A stretch of DNA of 64,000 nt from Kribbibacterium absianum (GTDB lineage: Bacteria > Actinomycetota > Coriobacteriia > Coriobacteriales > Atopobiaceae): contig NZ_JASJEX010000002.1 of NCBI RefSeq assembly GCF_030067705.1, positions 434,001 to 498,000 of the forward strand, read 5' to 3'. Below the pieces are notes generated by a model that was not told the DNA's origin, did not search any database, and worked only from the letters and a program-made list of their open reading frames with translations. The stretch's first letter is position 1; every line of letters starts with the position of its first letter. Shown here piece by piece: positions 19,639 to 28,186 of this stretch. The translations under genes were made by a program, and so were the position numbers.

Positions 19639-21770
19639 GGGGCGTCCTTCGCGTGTTCTTGGACGGCTTCCGGCGGCTGCGCGGGAGCCTCGTGGGCTGG
19701 GTGGTCATCGCCGGGCTCGTGTTGCTGCCGTGCCTCTTCGCGTGGGTCAACATCCTCGCGTTCTGGGACCCGGCCGCGAACACGGGGTCGCTCAAAGTGG
19801 CGGTGGCCAACGAGGACGCCGGCTACACGGCGTCGGTGGCGCCGGTCACGGTGAGCGCCGGCGACGAGATCGTCGACGACCTGCGCTCCAACAAGGACTT
19901 CGATTGGCAGTTCACGACAGGATCGGAGGCGTTCGCCGGCGTGCGGTCCGGCGAGTACTACGCGGCGGTGGTGATTCCGGAGGGCTTCTCGGCGCGCCTC
20001 GCCGGCGTGCTGACCGGCGGCGACCAACAGGCGCAGATTCAGTACTACGTGAACGAGAAGCTCAACCCCGTGGCCTCGCACGTGACGTCGATCGGCATGG
20101 GCGACCTGCGGGAAGAGGTGAGCGAGAGCTTCCAGGCCACCGTGAGCCGGGTAGCGCTCGAGGCGCTCGGCGACCTGTCCGGCGACGCCGAGGACGGCGG
20201 CCTTGCGACCTACGGCCGCGAGTTGGCGAACCGGCTGTCGGGCGCGGCGACGCAGCTAGGGAACGACGCGGCGCTCGCGCGAACCTTCGCGGCACTGCTC
20301 GGACAGGCAAAGGCGCTGACGTCGGCGTCGGCGGACGGGCTCGGGCAGGCTCAGGCGTTGTCCGAGGCCGCTGCGCCGGTGGCGGGCGATGCGGCGAGCG
20401 CGCTCGGCAGCGCGCGAGCGACGCTGAGCGACGGGGAGTCGCTGGCGGGGTCTGGGCTGGGCGGCGCGGCCTCGTCGCTCGCGGCGCTGCGAACGTCCGT
20501 GGACCGGGCGTTCGGTGATGCGAGCGGGGACCCGGCGGCGCTGGTCGAGACGCTCGGGGCGCTCCGGGCGGACCTGCAGGCCCTGGACGACGCCTATGGG
20601 GCCGCTGTCGCCGCAGTTGGGGCGGCCGATCCGGACAATGCGGCGCTCGCGGCGCTTCAACAGGCGCAGCAGGCGGTGCAGGCTGCCGAGAGGGGGCTGA
20701 GCGCCGCGACGGCGGCGGCGCAGGACGCGGCAGGCGTTCCGGCCGAGCAGCGCGCGGCGGCGCTCGGGGCCATTGACGCTGCGATTGCTGCGGTCCAGGC
20801 CCTCCAGGAAGAGGCAGCCCGTGCGGCCGGGGCATCGCTGGACGCGGGTCTCGGGTCCTTCGGAGAGGATGTGCAGGCCGCGCTGTCGCAGCTCAAGGCT
20901 GCTGCGTCCCCGCTGGCCACGGCTGGTCGGGACACGGCGGACGCTTTGGGCGACGTGCACGACGCGCTCCTCTCGGCGGCGGCCACGCTGGAGGACGCGG
21001 CGGCCACGGTGCGCGACGGCGCGGCGCGGCTGTCGGCGGCGCTCGATTCTGAGGACCTGGCGGAGGCGCGCAAGCTGATCGGGACGGACGCCGGCGGCCT
21101 CGCCCGCATGATCGCCGCGCCGGTGCGGGTGGACAAGCGCGCGGTGTACGCGGTGGCCAACAACGGCTCTGCGATGGCACCGTTCTACTCGTCGATGGGG
21201 CTCTTCATCGGGGCATTGTTCTCGGTGATCATCCTGCGGGACAAACTGGCGGTGCGTCTCGACGGCGTGCGGCCATGGCAGGCGTACGTGGGCACCTGGC
21301 TGTTCTTTGTGGCGGTGGCCGAGGCGCAGGCGCTGCTCATGGCCACGGGCAACGTGTTCTTCGTGCAGGTGCAGTGCGACCACCTGGGGCTGTGCTATCT
21401 CGCGTTCTGCCTGACGGGGCTCGCGTTCTCGTCCATCGCGTTCGGGCTCACGGCGGCGTTCGGGGACCTGGGCAAGGCGGCCACGCTGCTGTTGCTCGTG
21501 GTCCAGATCGGCGGGTCCGGCGGCCAGATGCCGGTGCAACTCTCGATGCCGTTCTTTCAGGCGCTGTACCCCTGGCTGCCGTTCACGCATTCGATGGGGT
21601 GCATGCAGGGGGCGATCGCCGGGGTGTACGGCGGCGACTTCCTGGTGAACGCGGGGTGCCTGCTGGGCTTTGTGGCCGGGGGCGCCGTGCTGGTGCTGGC
21701 CGTGCGACCGCTGGCGGCTCGGACGGGCGACTGGATCCGCGCGCAGCTGGCGCGCACCGGCATGATGTGA
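19635..21770 (+). CDS. YhgE/Pip family membrane protein, second of a tandem pair
   Basis: A 711-residue paralogue of the preceding protein. It has an N-terminal membrane segment (about 14-36), then VAVANEDAGYTASV and IPEGFSARLAGVL as in its neighbour, an Ala-rich presumed coiled coil (about 150-470), and a C-terminal set of membrane segments (about 515-700). Sharing of the N-domain and overall plan indicates gene duplication; the two proteins may form a heterodimer. Start ATG overlaps the upstream stop. No ATPase gene is adjacent, so energy coupling, if any, is unknown. It ends at a convergent junction with feoB, separated by an RPT-C hairpin. Confidence 0.85.
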   Translation: MRGVLRVFLDGFRRLRGSLVGWVVIAGLVLLPCLFAWVNILAFWDPAANTGSLKVAVANEDAGYTASVAPVTVSAGDEIVDDLRSNKDFDWQFTTGSEAFAGVRSGEYYAAVVIPEGFSARLAGVLTGGDQQAQIQYYVNEKLNPVASHVTSIGMGDLREEVSESFQATVSRVALEALGDLSGDAEDGGLATYGRELANRLSGAATQLGNDAALARTFAALLGQAKALTSASADGLGQAQALSEAAAPVAGDAASALGSARATLSDGESLAGSGLGGAASSLAALRTSVDRAFGDASGDPAALVETLGALRADLQALDDAYGAAVAAVGAADPDNAALAALQQAQQAVQAAERGLSAATAAAQDAAGVPAEQRAAALGAIDAAIAAVQALQEEAARAAGASLDAGLGSFGEDVQAALSQLKAAASPLATAGRDTADALGDVHDALLSAAATLEDAAATVRDGAARLSAALDSEDLAEARKLIGTDAGGLARMIAAPVRVDKRAVYAVANNGSAMAPFYSSMGLFIGALFSVIILRDKLAVRLDGVRPWQAYVGTWLFFVAVAEAQALLMATGNVFFVQVQCDHLGLCYLAFCLTGLAFSSIAFGLTAAFGDLGKAATLLLLVVQIGGSGGQMPVQLSMPFFQALYPWLPFTHSMGCMQGAIAGVYGGDFLVNAGCLLGFVAGGAVLVLAVRPLAARTGDWIRAQLARTGMM

Positions 21771-21771
21771 C

Positions 21772-21860
21772 CTGCAAAAGGGGACGTGTGAAAGGGGACG
21801 GAGCAATTCTGCAGATAGATATCGCAACGACCTGCAAAAACGCTCCGTCCCCTTCTGCAG
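21772..21860. repeat. RPT-C palindromic element between convergent genes (bidirectional terminator candidate)
   Basis: Arms GGGGACGGAGC and GCTCCGTCCCC are flanked on both sides by CTGCAAAA or CTGCAG pieces. The element fills the gap between the second YhgE/Pip stop and the feoB stop, so it can terminate transcription from both sides. A shorter relative occurs at 41674-41704, also between convergent genes, and a piece (GTCCCCTTTGAC) occurs near 16951. Confidence 0.75.
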
Positions 21861-24479
21861 CTAGGCCTCTTGGCGCGCGGGCTTCTCCGTTGCGCGCGGC
21901 ATCGGGCGGAACAGCTGGATGATGATGCCGGCCAGGCACAGGATCGCCACCACGGTCCAGAACCCGAAGTTCCCCAGCGCGAACAGCTCCCACAGCTGGT
22001 TGATGATGAGGCCCACGACCCAGCCGAAGCCGCACTGGTAGGCGATAGCGGCCCAGAACCACTTGGTGTCCGCCATCTGGCGGCGGATGGTGCCGATGGC
22101 CGCGAAGCACGGGGCGTCAAGCATGTTGAACGCCACAAAAGCGAGCATCGCACCGAGGGACAGCGTGCCGCCCACGGTGAACATCTGCGCGAACGTGGCC
22201 CAGAGGAGCGCGGAGCCCTCGCCGACCTCGCCGAGACCGAAGAGCACGCCAAAGGTGGACACGAGGTTCTCCTTGGCGATGAGCGCGGAGAGCGAGCACG
22301 CGGCGGCCTGCCAGGTGCCAAAGCCGAGCGGCGCGAAGATCCAGGCGATCGCGTTGCCCACGCCGGCGAGCATCGACCAGTTCATGTAGTTCTCGGGCGC
22401 GTCGGCCATCTCGGGCAGGAACCCGAAGGCGCCAGAGCCGCTGTCCCAGCCGGCCACGCCGAAGTTGGACAGGAACCACACGCCCACGCAGGCCACGAAG
22501 ATGATCGTGCCGGCCTTGCGGATGAACGCCCAGACGCGCTCCCACACGTGGAGCAGGTAGCTCTTGAGGGCCGGGAGGTGGTACGCGGGCAGCTCCATCA
22601 CGAACGGCGCCGGCTCGCCCGCGAAGGGCTTGGTCTTCTTGAGCATGATCGCGGAGACGATCACCGCAGCGAGGCCGAGGAAGTAGAAGAACGGGGCGAT
22701 CCACCAGCCCTCGGTGCCGCCGATCAACACGCCCATGAGCAGGGCGATGATCGGGGTCTTGGCGCCGCAGGGGATCATCGTGGTGAGCATGACGGTCATG
22801 CGGCGGTCGCGGTCGTTCTCGATGGTCTTGGTGGCCATGATGCCGGGGACGCCGCAGCCGGAGCTCACGAGCAGCGGGATGAAGGACTTGCCCGAGAGGC
22901 CGAAGCGGCGGAACGCGCGGTCCATGACGAAGGCCACGCGGCTCATGTAGCCGCAGTCCTCGAGGAAGCAGAGGAGCAGGAAGAGCACGATCATCTGCGG
23001 CACGAAGCCGAGGATGGAGCCCACGCCGCCGACGATGCCGTCGAGCACGAGGGACTTCACCAGCTCGGAGGCGCCGGCGTCGTCGAGCCAGCCCTCCACC
23101 ACCACCGGCACGCCGGGCACGTAGACGCCGTACTCGCCGGGGATGGGCTCCTCGGCGTTGGCGGCCGCAAGGAAGGCCTCGGCGTCGATGGTGTCGTGGT
23201 ACGCGAGGGTCTGGCCGTCGGAGAGGAGCGGGTCGTCCTCGGCGTCGGTGAGGACCACGTTGCCCTCGGAGTCGAGGAAGTTGCCGTCGGCGTCGTGCAG
23301 CGGGGCGTCGGGGACGGTCACACCGGCCGCGCTCGCGGCCTCGGCAAAGGCCTGGACGCGCGCGGCGTCCCCGCTCTCGATGGCCTCGGCGACGCCGTCG
23401 GTGTCAACGCCGGCGGCGTCGGCTGCGGCGAGGTACTCGTCGACCACGGTGCCGTAGTCCTCGTCGTCGTAGGCGCCCTGGGCCTCCTCGTAGGACTGGG
23501 CGGCGGCCGGTGAGAGGAACCAGCCGTCGCCGAAGAGCCCGTCGTTGGCCCAGTCGGTGCCCCAGGTGCCCACCGTGGAGACGGCCAGGTAGTACACGAG
23601 CACCATCACACACACAAAGATGGGGAGGCCGAGGATGCGGTTCGTGACCACCCGGTCGATCTTTTCGGAGGTGGTGAGGGCCTTGGGCGCCTTGACGACG
23701 CAGCGGCGCATCACGCCCTCGATCCAGTCGTAGCGCTCGGTGGTGATGATGGACTCGGCGTCGTCGTCCAGCTCGGCCTCGACGCCGGCACGGATGGTGC
23801 CGATGGCGGCGAGCGACGCGGCCGGGAGGCCGAGGGTGTCGAGGGCCTTCTCGTCGCCCTCGAAGGCCTTGATGGCGAACCAGCGCTCGGGCTGGCCGGC
23901 GGAAAGGTGCGGCTTGAGGACGTCGGCGGTCTCTTGGATGGCCTTCTCGACGCGCGGCGAGAACACCCGGGGCGCCCGGCCCGTTCTTCCTGTCGTTGCG
24001 AGACTCTCGGCCGTGCCCATGAGCTGGTCGAGCCCCTGGGAGCGGAGCGCGGAGCCCTTGACGACGGGGCAGCCGAGCTCGCTGCTCAGGGCGTCGACGT
24101 CCAGCTGGTCGCCGCTCTTCTCGAGCAGGTCGCACATGTTGAGCCCGACGACGGTGGGGAGGCCGCACTCGAGCACCTGCGTGGTGAGGTAGAGGTTGCG
24201 CTCGAGGTTGGTGACGTCCACGAGGTCGATGACGGCGGACGGTCGGTCCTTTACGAGGTGGTCGCGGCTGACGACCTCTTCAGGGGAGTAGGGCGAGAGC
24301 GAGTAGATGCCCGGCAGGTCCGTGATCACGACGTCCTTGTTCTTGCGCCACGGGGCCTCGAGCTTCTCCACGGTGACGCCGGGCCAGTTGCCCACGTAGC
24401 CGTTGGAGCCGGTGAGCTGGTTGAAGAGGGTGGTCTTGCCGCAGTTGGGGTTGCCGGCAAGGGCAATGGTGATGGCCAT
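21861..24479 (-). CDS. feoB: Ferrous iron transporter FeoB
   Basis: FeoB imports Fe2+ across the cytoplasmic membrane. I place the start at the ATG at 24479, because AGGGAGAA lies just upstream and the protein then begins MAITIALAGNP, directly on the G domain; a start at 24518 would add 13 unrelated residues. The resulting 872-residue protein has GNPNCGKT (residues 9-16), DLPG (about 54-57) and NMCD (about 115-118). A helical domain and the two-lobed Gate membrane core follow; near the middle there is an acidic extracytoplasmic loop of about 150 residues. Around residues 160-167 the sequence TTGRTGRAP is encoded by an RPT-A copy (23982-24001), apparently in a tolerant loop. It lies downstream of two feoA genes on the same strand. 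Confidence 0.95.
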   Translation of the reverse strand: MAITIALAGNPNCGKTTLFNQLTGSNGYVGNWPGVTVEKLEAPWRKNKDVVITDLPGIYSLSPYSPEEVVSRDHLVKDRPSAVIDLVDVTNLERNLYLTTQVLECGLPTVVGLNMCDLLEKSGDQLDVDALSSELGCPVVKGSALRSQGLDQLMGTAESLATTGRTGRAPRVFSPRVEKAIQETADVLKPHLSAGQPERWFAIKAFEGDEKALDTLGLPAASLAAIGTIRAGVEAELDDDAESIITTERYDWIEGVMRRCVVKAPKALTTSEKIDRVVTNRILGLPIFVCVMVLVYYLAVSTVGTWGTDWANDGLFGDGWFLSPAAAQSYEEAQGAYDDEDYGTVVDEYLAAADAAGVDTDGVAEAIESGDAARVQAFAEAASAAGVTVPDAPLHDADGNFLDSEGNVVLTDAEDDPLLSDGQTLAYHDTIDAEAFLAAANAEEPIPGEYGVYVPGVPVVVEGWLDDAGASELVKSLVLDGIVGGVGSILGFVPQMIVLFLLLCFLEDCGYMSRVAFVMDRAFRRFGLSGKSFIPLLVSSGCGVPGIMATKTIENDRDRRMTVMLTTMIPCGAKTPIIALLMGVLIGGTEGWWIAPFFYFLGLAAVIVSAIMLKKTKPFAGEPAPFVMELPAYHLPALKSYLLHVWERVWAFIRKAGTIIFVACVGVWFLSNFGVAGWDSGSGAFGFLPEMADAPENYMNWSMLAGVGNAIAWIFAPLGFGTWQAAACSLSALIAKENLVSTFGVLFGLGEVGEGSALLWATFAQMFTVGGTLSLGAMLAFVAFNMLDAPCFAAIGTIRRQMADTKWFWAAIAYQCGFGWVVGLIINQLWELFALGNFGFWTVVAILCLAGIIIQLFRPMPRATEKPARQEA
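23982..24001 (+). repeat. RPT-A copy within feoB
   Basis: CGTTCTTCCTGTCGTTGCGA reads on the plus strand, antisense to feoB. It keeps the invariant 11-base core and the terminal GCGA. In feoB's frame it encodes part of the segment ATTGRTGRA, between the G domain and the following helical region. Confidence 0.85.
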
Positions 24480-24560
24480 GGTTCTCCCTTTTTTGTCGGT
24501 GCTGAGGTGTGGTCCCACCTCTGCCCGCGTCTGGTCGCGTTGTGTTCGACGCGGGCCTAC

Positions 24561-24587
24561 GAGTCAGAACCCGTCGGGTGCTGACTC
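24561..24587. terminator. RPT-E hairpin overlapping the feoA stop
   Basis: Outer arms GAGTCAG and CTGACTC, with inner ACCCG and CGGGT, form a nearly continuous hairpin that overlaps the minus-strand feoA stop codon. A related element with the same ACCCG/CGGGT-type core lies just after the deoR-like gene stop at 37370-37400. It may attenuate transcription between feoA and feoB. Confidence 0.6.
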
Positions 24588-24807
24588 ATTGACTGACCTC
24601 GATGGTTGCGGCGTCCGCCTTGCGCAGCGACAGCTCGTAGCCGCGCACGGCCAGTTCGAGCGGGTCGCCCAGCGGTGCGACCTTGATCACGGTGACGCGC
24701 GTGCCCCGCGTGATGCCCATGTCCATGATCCGGCGCTTGACCGCGCCGTCGCCCGTGAGCTTCACGACGGTGCACTCACCGCCGATCGGGACCTCTGCCA
24801 GTGTCAT
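24586..24807 (-). CDS. feoA: FeoA-type ferrous iron transport accessory protein
   Basis: A 73-residue protein consisting of one FeoA (SH3-like) domain: MTLAEVPIGG, IMDMGITRG, and ELSLRKADAATIEV. FeoA is a small cytoplasmic protein thought to bind FeoB and support Fe2+ uptake. It starts about 100 bp upstream of the feoB ATG. The start ATG is preceded by GGGAGC. Length and motifs are normal. Confidence 0.92.
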   Translation of the reverse strand: MTLAEVPIGGECTVVKLTGDGAVKRRIMDMGITRGTRVTVIKVAPLGDPLELAVRGYELSLRKADAATIEVSQ

Positions 24808-24884
24808 GTCTGCTCCCTTTCTCTCAAGCGGCGGGTTCGGTACGATGCCGCAGATTGACGTGGTGCTGTGTGACGCATGGGCGC

Positions 24885-24920
24885 GAAAAGCCCGGCGCCT
24901 TGGGGAGCACCGGGCTAGGC
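24885..24920 (-). terminator. Intrinsic terminator after the upstream feoA-like gene
   Basis: On the minus strand AGCCCGG and CCGGGCT (24889-24916) pair around a 14-base loop and are followed by TTTTC. It stands between the two feoA genes, so the upstream one may be transcribed separately or only partly read through into feoA-feoB. Confidence 0.65.
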
Positions 24921-24937
24921 AGGAAAGAGCACGAACG

Positions 24938-25228
24938 TTATTGGGTGGAGATGCGCTTGGCGGTGTCGCGGTCGAGTCCCAGCTGGCATCCCTTGACGCG
25001 GACGATCGTGCCCGAGGCGCCCTGGCTCACGACCTCCACGACGGCGCCGGGGACGAAGCCAAGCTCCGCCAGGTGGCGCGTGAAGTCCTCGCGGCCACGC
25101 ACGCGGGTCACGGTCACGGCGTCGCCGGCGCGGGCCATCGAGAGGGGCAGGCCGGCGCCGGGTCGGGGTGTCGTCGCGTGTCGAGAGGTGCTCCGGGTCC
25201 GCTCTGCTGCCATCAGTGCCACTGCCAT
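24938..25228 (-). CDS. Second FeoA-domain protein
   Basis: A 96-residue protein whose C-terminal two-thirds is a FeoA domain (LPLSMARAGDAVTVTRV, LAELGFVPGAVVEVV, LGLDRDTAKRI). The first 28 residues are rich in Arg, Thr and Pro and unlike FeoA; a shorter start at a downstream Met is possible. Two adjacent feoA genes are common in anaerobes, and both products probably act with FeoB. A terminator separates it from the next feoA, so it may have independent control. The last third contains no metal-binding cysteines. Confidence 0.85.
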   Translation of the reverse strand: MAVALMAAERTRSTSRHATTPRPGAGLPLSMARAGDAVTVTRVRGREDFTRHLAELGFVPGAVVEVVSQGASGTIVRVKGCQLGLDRDTAKRISTQ

Positions 25229-25325
25229 GGCGGGTCATCTCCGAAGAGTTGGCGTTGGTAAACTGATGGCATTCTCGCCCCGTCGAAGGGAGTCTGTCAA
25301 CCTCGGGTTACTTTTGCGAGTGAAA

Positions 25326-25390
25326 ACCTCCCAGGATGCGTGGCACTCTCGGCGGAAACCTACTGGGGTGCCACGCACCCTGGGAGGTTA
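25326..25390. repeat. RPT-B element, inverted pair (downstream of sbcC)
   Basis: The left unit starts CCTCCCAGGATGCGTGGCAC. The right unit is its inverted relative and ends GTGCCACGCACCCTGGGAGG, so the pair folds into a long hairpin. It abuts the sbcC stop on the minus strand and resembles the copy at 15357-15417. Confidence 0.8.
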
Positions 25391-28186
25391 GGCCTCGACG
25401 CGGATGGCGGAGCCTTGCTCGGAGGCCGTGACCACGATCTGCTTGTCGATGGCCTCGCGCATGGCCGGCACGTGGCTGATCGCGCCCACGAGCTTGTGGC
25501 CGCCGGTGAGCCGCATGAGCGTGGACACGGTGCGGTTGAGAGCCTCGGGGTCGAGCGTGCCGAAGCCCTCGTCCACGAAGAGGCAGTCGAGCGACACCCC
25601 GCCGGCGTGGGCCTGCACCACGTCGGAGAGCCCGAGCGCCAACGCGAGCGACGCCTCGAAGCTCTCGCCACCGGAGAGCGTCCCGGCGCTCCGCACCTTG
25701 CCGGTGTACGCGTCTTTCACGCTGATCGCGAGTCCGGAACCGGAGCCGCCGGCCTCGGGGTCGTAACGCACGAGCTCGTAGCGCCCAGCGCTCATGGCCC
25801 GGTACCGCTGGTTGGCGGCGGCGAGCACTTGGTCGAGACGGTGCATCTGCAGGTAGGCCTCGAACGTCACCTTGCCGAGCTTGCCCGTGCGGTTCGTGGC
25901 CGCGCAGAGGGCCGAGAGGTCTCGGGCGCGCTCCTCCAACTCGGCCTGGTCTCGGGCCACGGCGCGCAGTTCTGCGGCACATTGGCGGTTCACGTTGAGA
26001 CGACCGGCCACGGCCGTGCGGAGGTCGTCGTTCGCCTGTTTCGCGGCGGCGATCCGGGCGCTCTCGCTGCGAAGGTCCCCGGCGTCGAGCTGTGGCAGCT
26101 CCTGGAGGCGCCTCGCCAGCCCGTCGCGCCGTCCGATGAGGCGCGAGCGCTCCTCGTTGATGGCCTGAAGGCGTTGCTCTGCCTGACGCGCCGCCGTCTC
26201 CAAGGCGGCGAGCTCGGCCTCTTTTGCCTCGAGCGCGGCGCGGGCCTCCTCCTCCGTCTCGTGGGCGAGGCCCGCCCGCAGGGACGAGACCCGCTCGGCG
26301 GCCACATCGAGCGCCCGGCGCTTCTCGGCGCGCCGGTCCCGGAGGCCCCGGAGCGCGTCCTGGTGTTGGCTCAGGCTCTCGTGCGCGCGGGTGAGCCGCT
26401 GCTGCAGATCCTCGATGCGCGCGATGGCGGCGTCCGCCTCGCGGGTGCGCTGCTCGGCGGCGCGCTGCTCCTCGCGGGTCTCGGCGAGGGCCTTCTCCAG
26501 CGCCGACCGCGCGCCCTCGCGTGCGACGAGCTCTTCCAAAGCCCTGGTCGCAGCCTCGAGCGCCGTCTGCGCTTGGCCACTCGTCACCGCCGCGCGGGAA
26601 CTGGCCTGTTCGGCGGCGCTCATTGCCCGCTCGGCGTCACGCACGGCCTCCTCGGTGGGCACGTCGTGCGCCATCGGCGCCGGGCGCGGATGCTCCCGAG
26701 AGCCGCACACCGGGCAGGCCGTGCCGGGTGCGAGCGCCTGCGCCAGCCGGCCCGCCGCGCCGTCGTCGAAGGCCCGTTTTGCGGCCCGATAGGCGTTGGC
26801 GGCCCGATCCGCCTGCAGTCGAGCAGCGGCGTACGCGTTCGCGGCGTTCTGTGCGTCCGCCCGCGCCGTCCGCTCCTCGTCCGAGAGGCCCGCCTCCTGC
26901 GCAAGGAGCCCTTCGAGGCGCTCGCGCTGTTCGGTCACTCGTCGCATCACTTCCGGTGCCTGAGCGCGCCATTGTCGTGCGTCCCGCTCGGCGTCGGCGT
27001 TCACGTCGGTCTCGCGGAGCCGCGTCTCGAGGTCCTCGACCGTGCGGGCCTCGACGCCTGCGGCCTCGGCCTCCTGGGTCTCCTGCGCCGCCAACGCCTC
27101 GAGAACCTCTCGCGCCTGGTCCCTTTCGGCCGTGGCCTGCGTCAGCGCGGCGTAGGACCCGAGCGCGTTCTTCTCCACGGCGACGGCGTCGCGCAGCTTC
27201 TGGGCCAGGGGCCTCTGGGCGGCGCACCGTTCCACAGCCGCACGGGCCTCGGCCTGTCGCGGCTCCAGCGCGCGCAGCTGCTCCACCGCCGTCGCATGCT
27301 CGCGCTCGCTCTTTTCGCGCTCGGCGACCTGTGCCGTCGCCGCCGCCACGCGCTCCCGCTCCCGGCCGATACGCTCGTCCTCCGCTTGCGCGCGCCGCTC
27401 CTCGGATTCGTCGTGCTCGATCAAGGTGTCCAGGCACGCTGCCGCCTGTTCGGGTCGGGTGCCCTGAGACTCGAGCCAGCCGCTCAGCTCCGTCGCCGCC
27501 TCGGGCGCGGCGCCCTCCTCATCTGCCAACGTCGGATCAACGACGGCACGTCGGGCTGCTGCAAGCCCGCGCTCCCGGACGGCCGCGCTCTCGGCGGCCA
27601 GCGCGCGTTCACGCCGACCGAGCGCCTGCTGCAGGTCCTGGGCCCACCCCGTTTGGAACAGCTGACGGAAGAGCCCCACGCGCTCGCTGCTCGACGCCTT
27701 GAGGAGCCGCTGGAAGTCGCCCTGGGCGATCATCACGATCTGGGCGAACTCGTCCCGATCGAGCCCCAACAGCTCGGCCACCGCGAGGTCGGCCCTTCGG
27801 GTGGAGGTGATGACGGAGCCATCCGGCAGCGTGAGCGTGACGCCGGCCTCTTGCTTGGCGAGCTCCCCTTTCTTGCGCTTGTGGGGGCGCCAGTACGTGG
27901 GGTTGCGCTCAATGGTGTATGTGTTGCCGCGCAGCTCGAACGTGAGGCGCACAAAGGTGGGCGTGTCGGGTTCTGCGTGGTCCGAGCGGAGCGACGCCCT
28001 GTCACGGCCGGGCGTCGCGCCCTCTCCGTAGAGGGCGTACGCGATCGCGTCGAAGATCGTGGACTTGCCCGCGCCGGTGTCGCCGGTCACGAGATAGAGC
28101 CCTTCGGTGCCGAGGCGAGAGAAGTCGACGGTCTCCTCGCCCGCGTAGGGACCGAAGCCGCAGATGGTGAGCGTGGTCGGGCGCAT
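25388..28186 (-). CDS. sbcC: SbcC ATPase subunit of the SbcCD nuclease
   Basis: A 932-residue SMC-like ATPase. From the ATG at 28186 it begins MRPTTLTICGFGPYAG, followed by Walker A GDTGAGKS (residues 35-42). Long coiled coils flank a zinc hook ACPVCGSREH (about residue 490). The C-terminal half has the signature LSGGESFEASLAL and Walker B CLFVDEGFGTLD. SbcCD (bacterial Mre11-Rad50) cuts DNA hairpins and protein-blocked ends. The start overlaps the sbcD stop by one base (TGATG). The upstream extension in the same frame overlaps sbcD and is not used. SbcCD processes palindromes, which is notable in a region so rich in inverted repeats. Confidence 0.95.
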   Translation of the reverse strand: MRPTTLTICGFGPYAGEETVDFSRLGTEGLYLVTGDTGAGKSTIFDAIAYALYGEGATPGRDRASLRSDHAEPDTPTFVRLTFELRGNTYTIERNPTYWRPHKRKKGELAKQEAGVTLTLPDGSVITSTRRADLAVAELLGLDRDEFAQIVMIAQGDFQRLLKASSSERVGLFRQLFQTGWAQDLQQALGRRERALAAESAAVRERGLAAARRAVVDPTLADEEGAAPEAATELSGWLESQGTRPEQAAACLDTLIEHDESEERRAQAEDERIGRERERVAAATAQVAEREKSEREHATAVEQLRALEPRQAEARAAVERCAAQRPLAQKLRDAVAVEKNALGSYAALTQATAERDQAREVLEALAAQETQEAEAAGVEARTVEDLETRLRETDVNADAERDARQWRAQAPEVMRRVTEQRERLEGLLAQEAGLSDEERTARADAQNAANAYAAARLQADRAANAYRAAKRAFDDGAAGRLAQALAPGTACPVCGSREHPRPAPMAHDVPTEEAVRDAERAMSAAEQASSRAAVTSGQAQTALEAATRALEELVAREGARSALEKALAETREEQRAAEQRTREADAAIARIEDLQQRLTRAHESLSQHQDALRGLRDRRAEKRRALDVAAERVSSLRAGLAHETEEEARAALEAKEAELAALETAARQAEQRLQAINEERSRLIGRRDGLARRLQELPQLDAGDLRSESARIAAAKQANDDLRTAVAGRLNVNRQCAAELRAVARDQAELEERARDLSALCAATNRTGKLGKVTFEAYLQMHRLDQVLAAANQRYRAMSAGRYELVRYDPEAGGSGSGLAISVKDAYTGKVRSAGTLSGGESFEASLALALGLSDVVQAHAGGVSLDCLFVDEGFGTLDPEALNRTVSTLMRLTGGHKLVGAISHVPAMREAIDKQIVVTASEQGSAIRVEA

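Noticed and set aside
15423-21770. Prophage remnant suggested by an amidase and phage-infection-protein (Pip) homologues
   Set aside because: No integrase, terminase, capsid or tail genes; both families are common chromosomal genes in this kind of organism.
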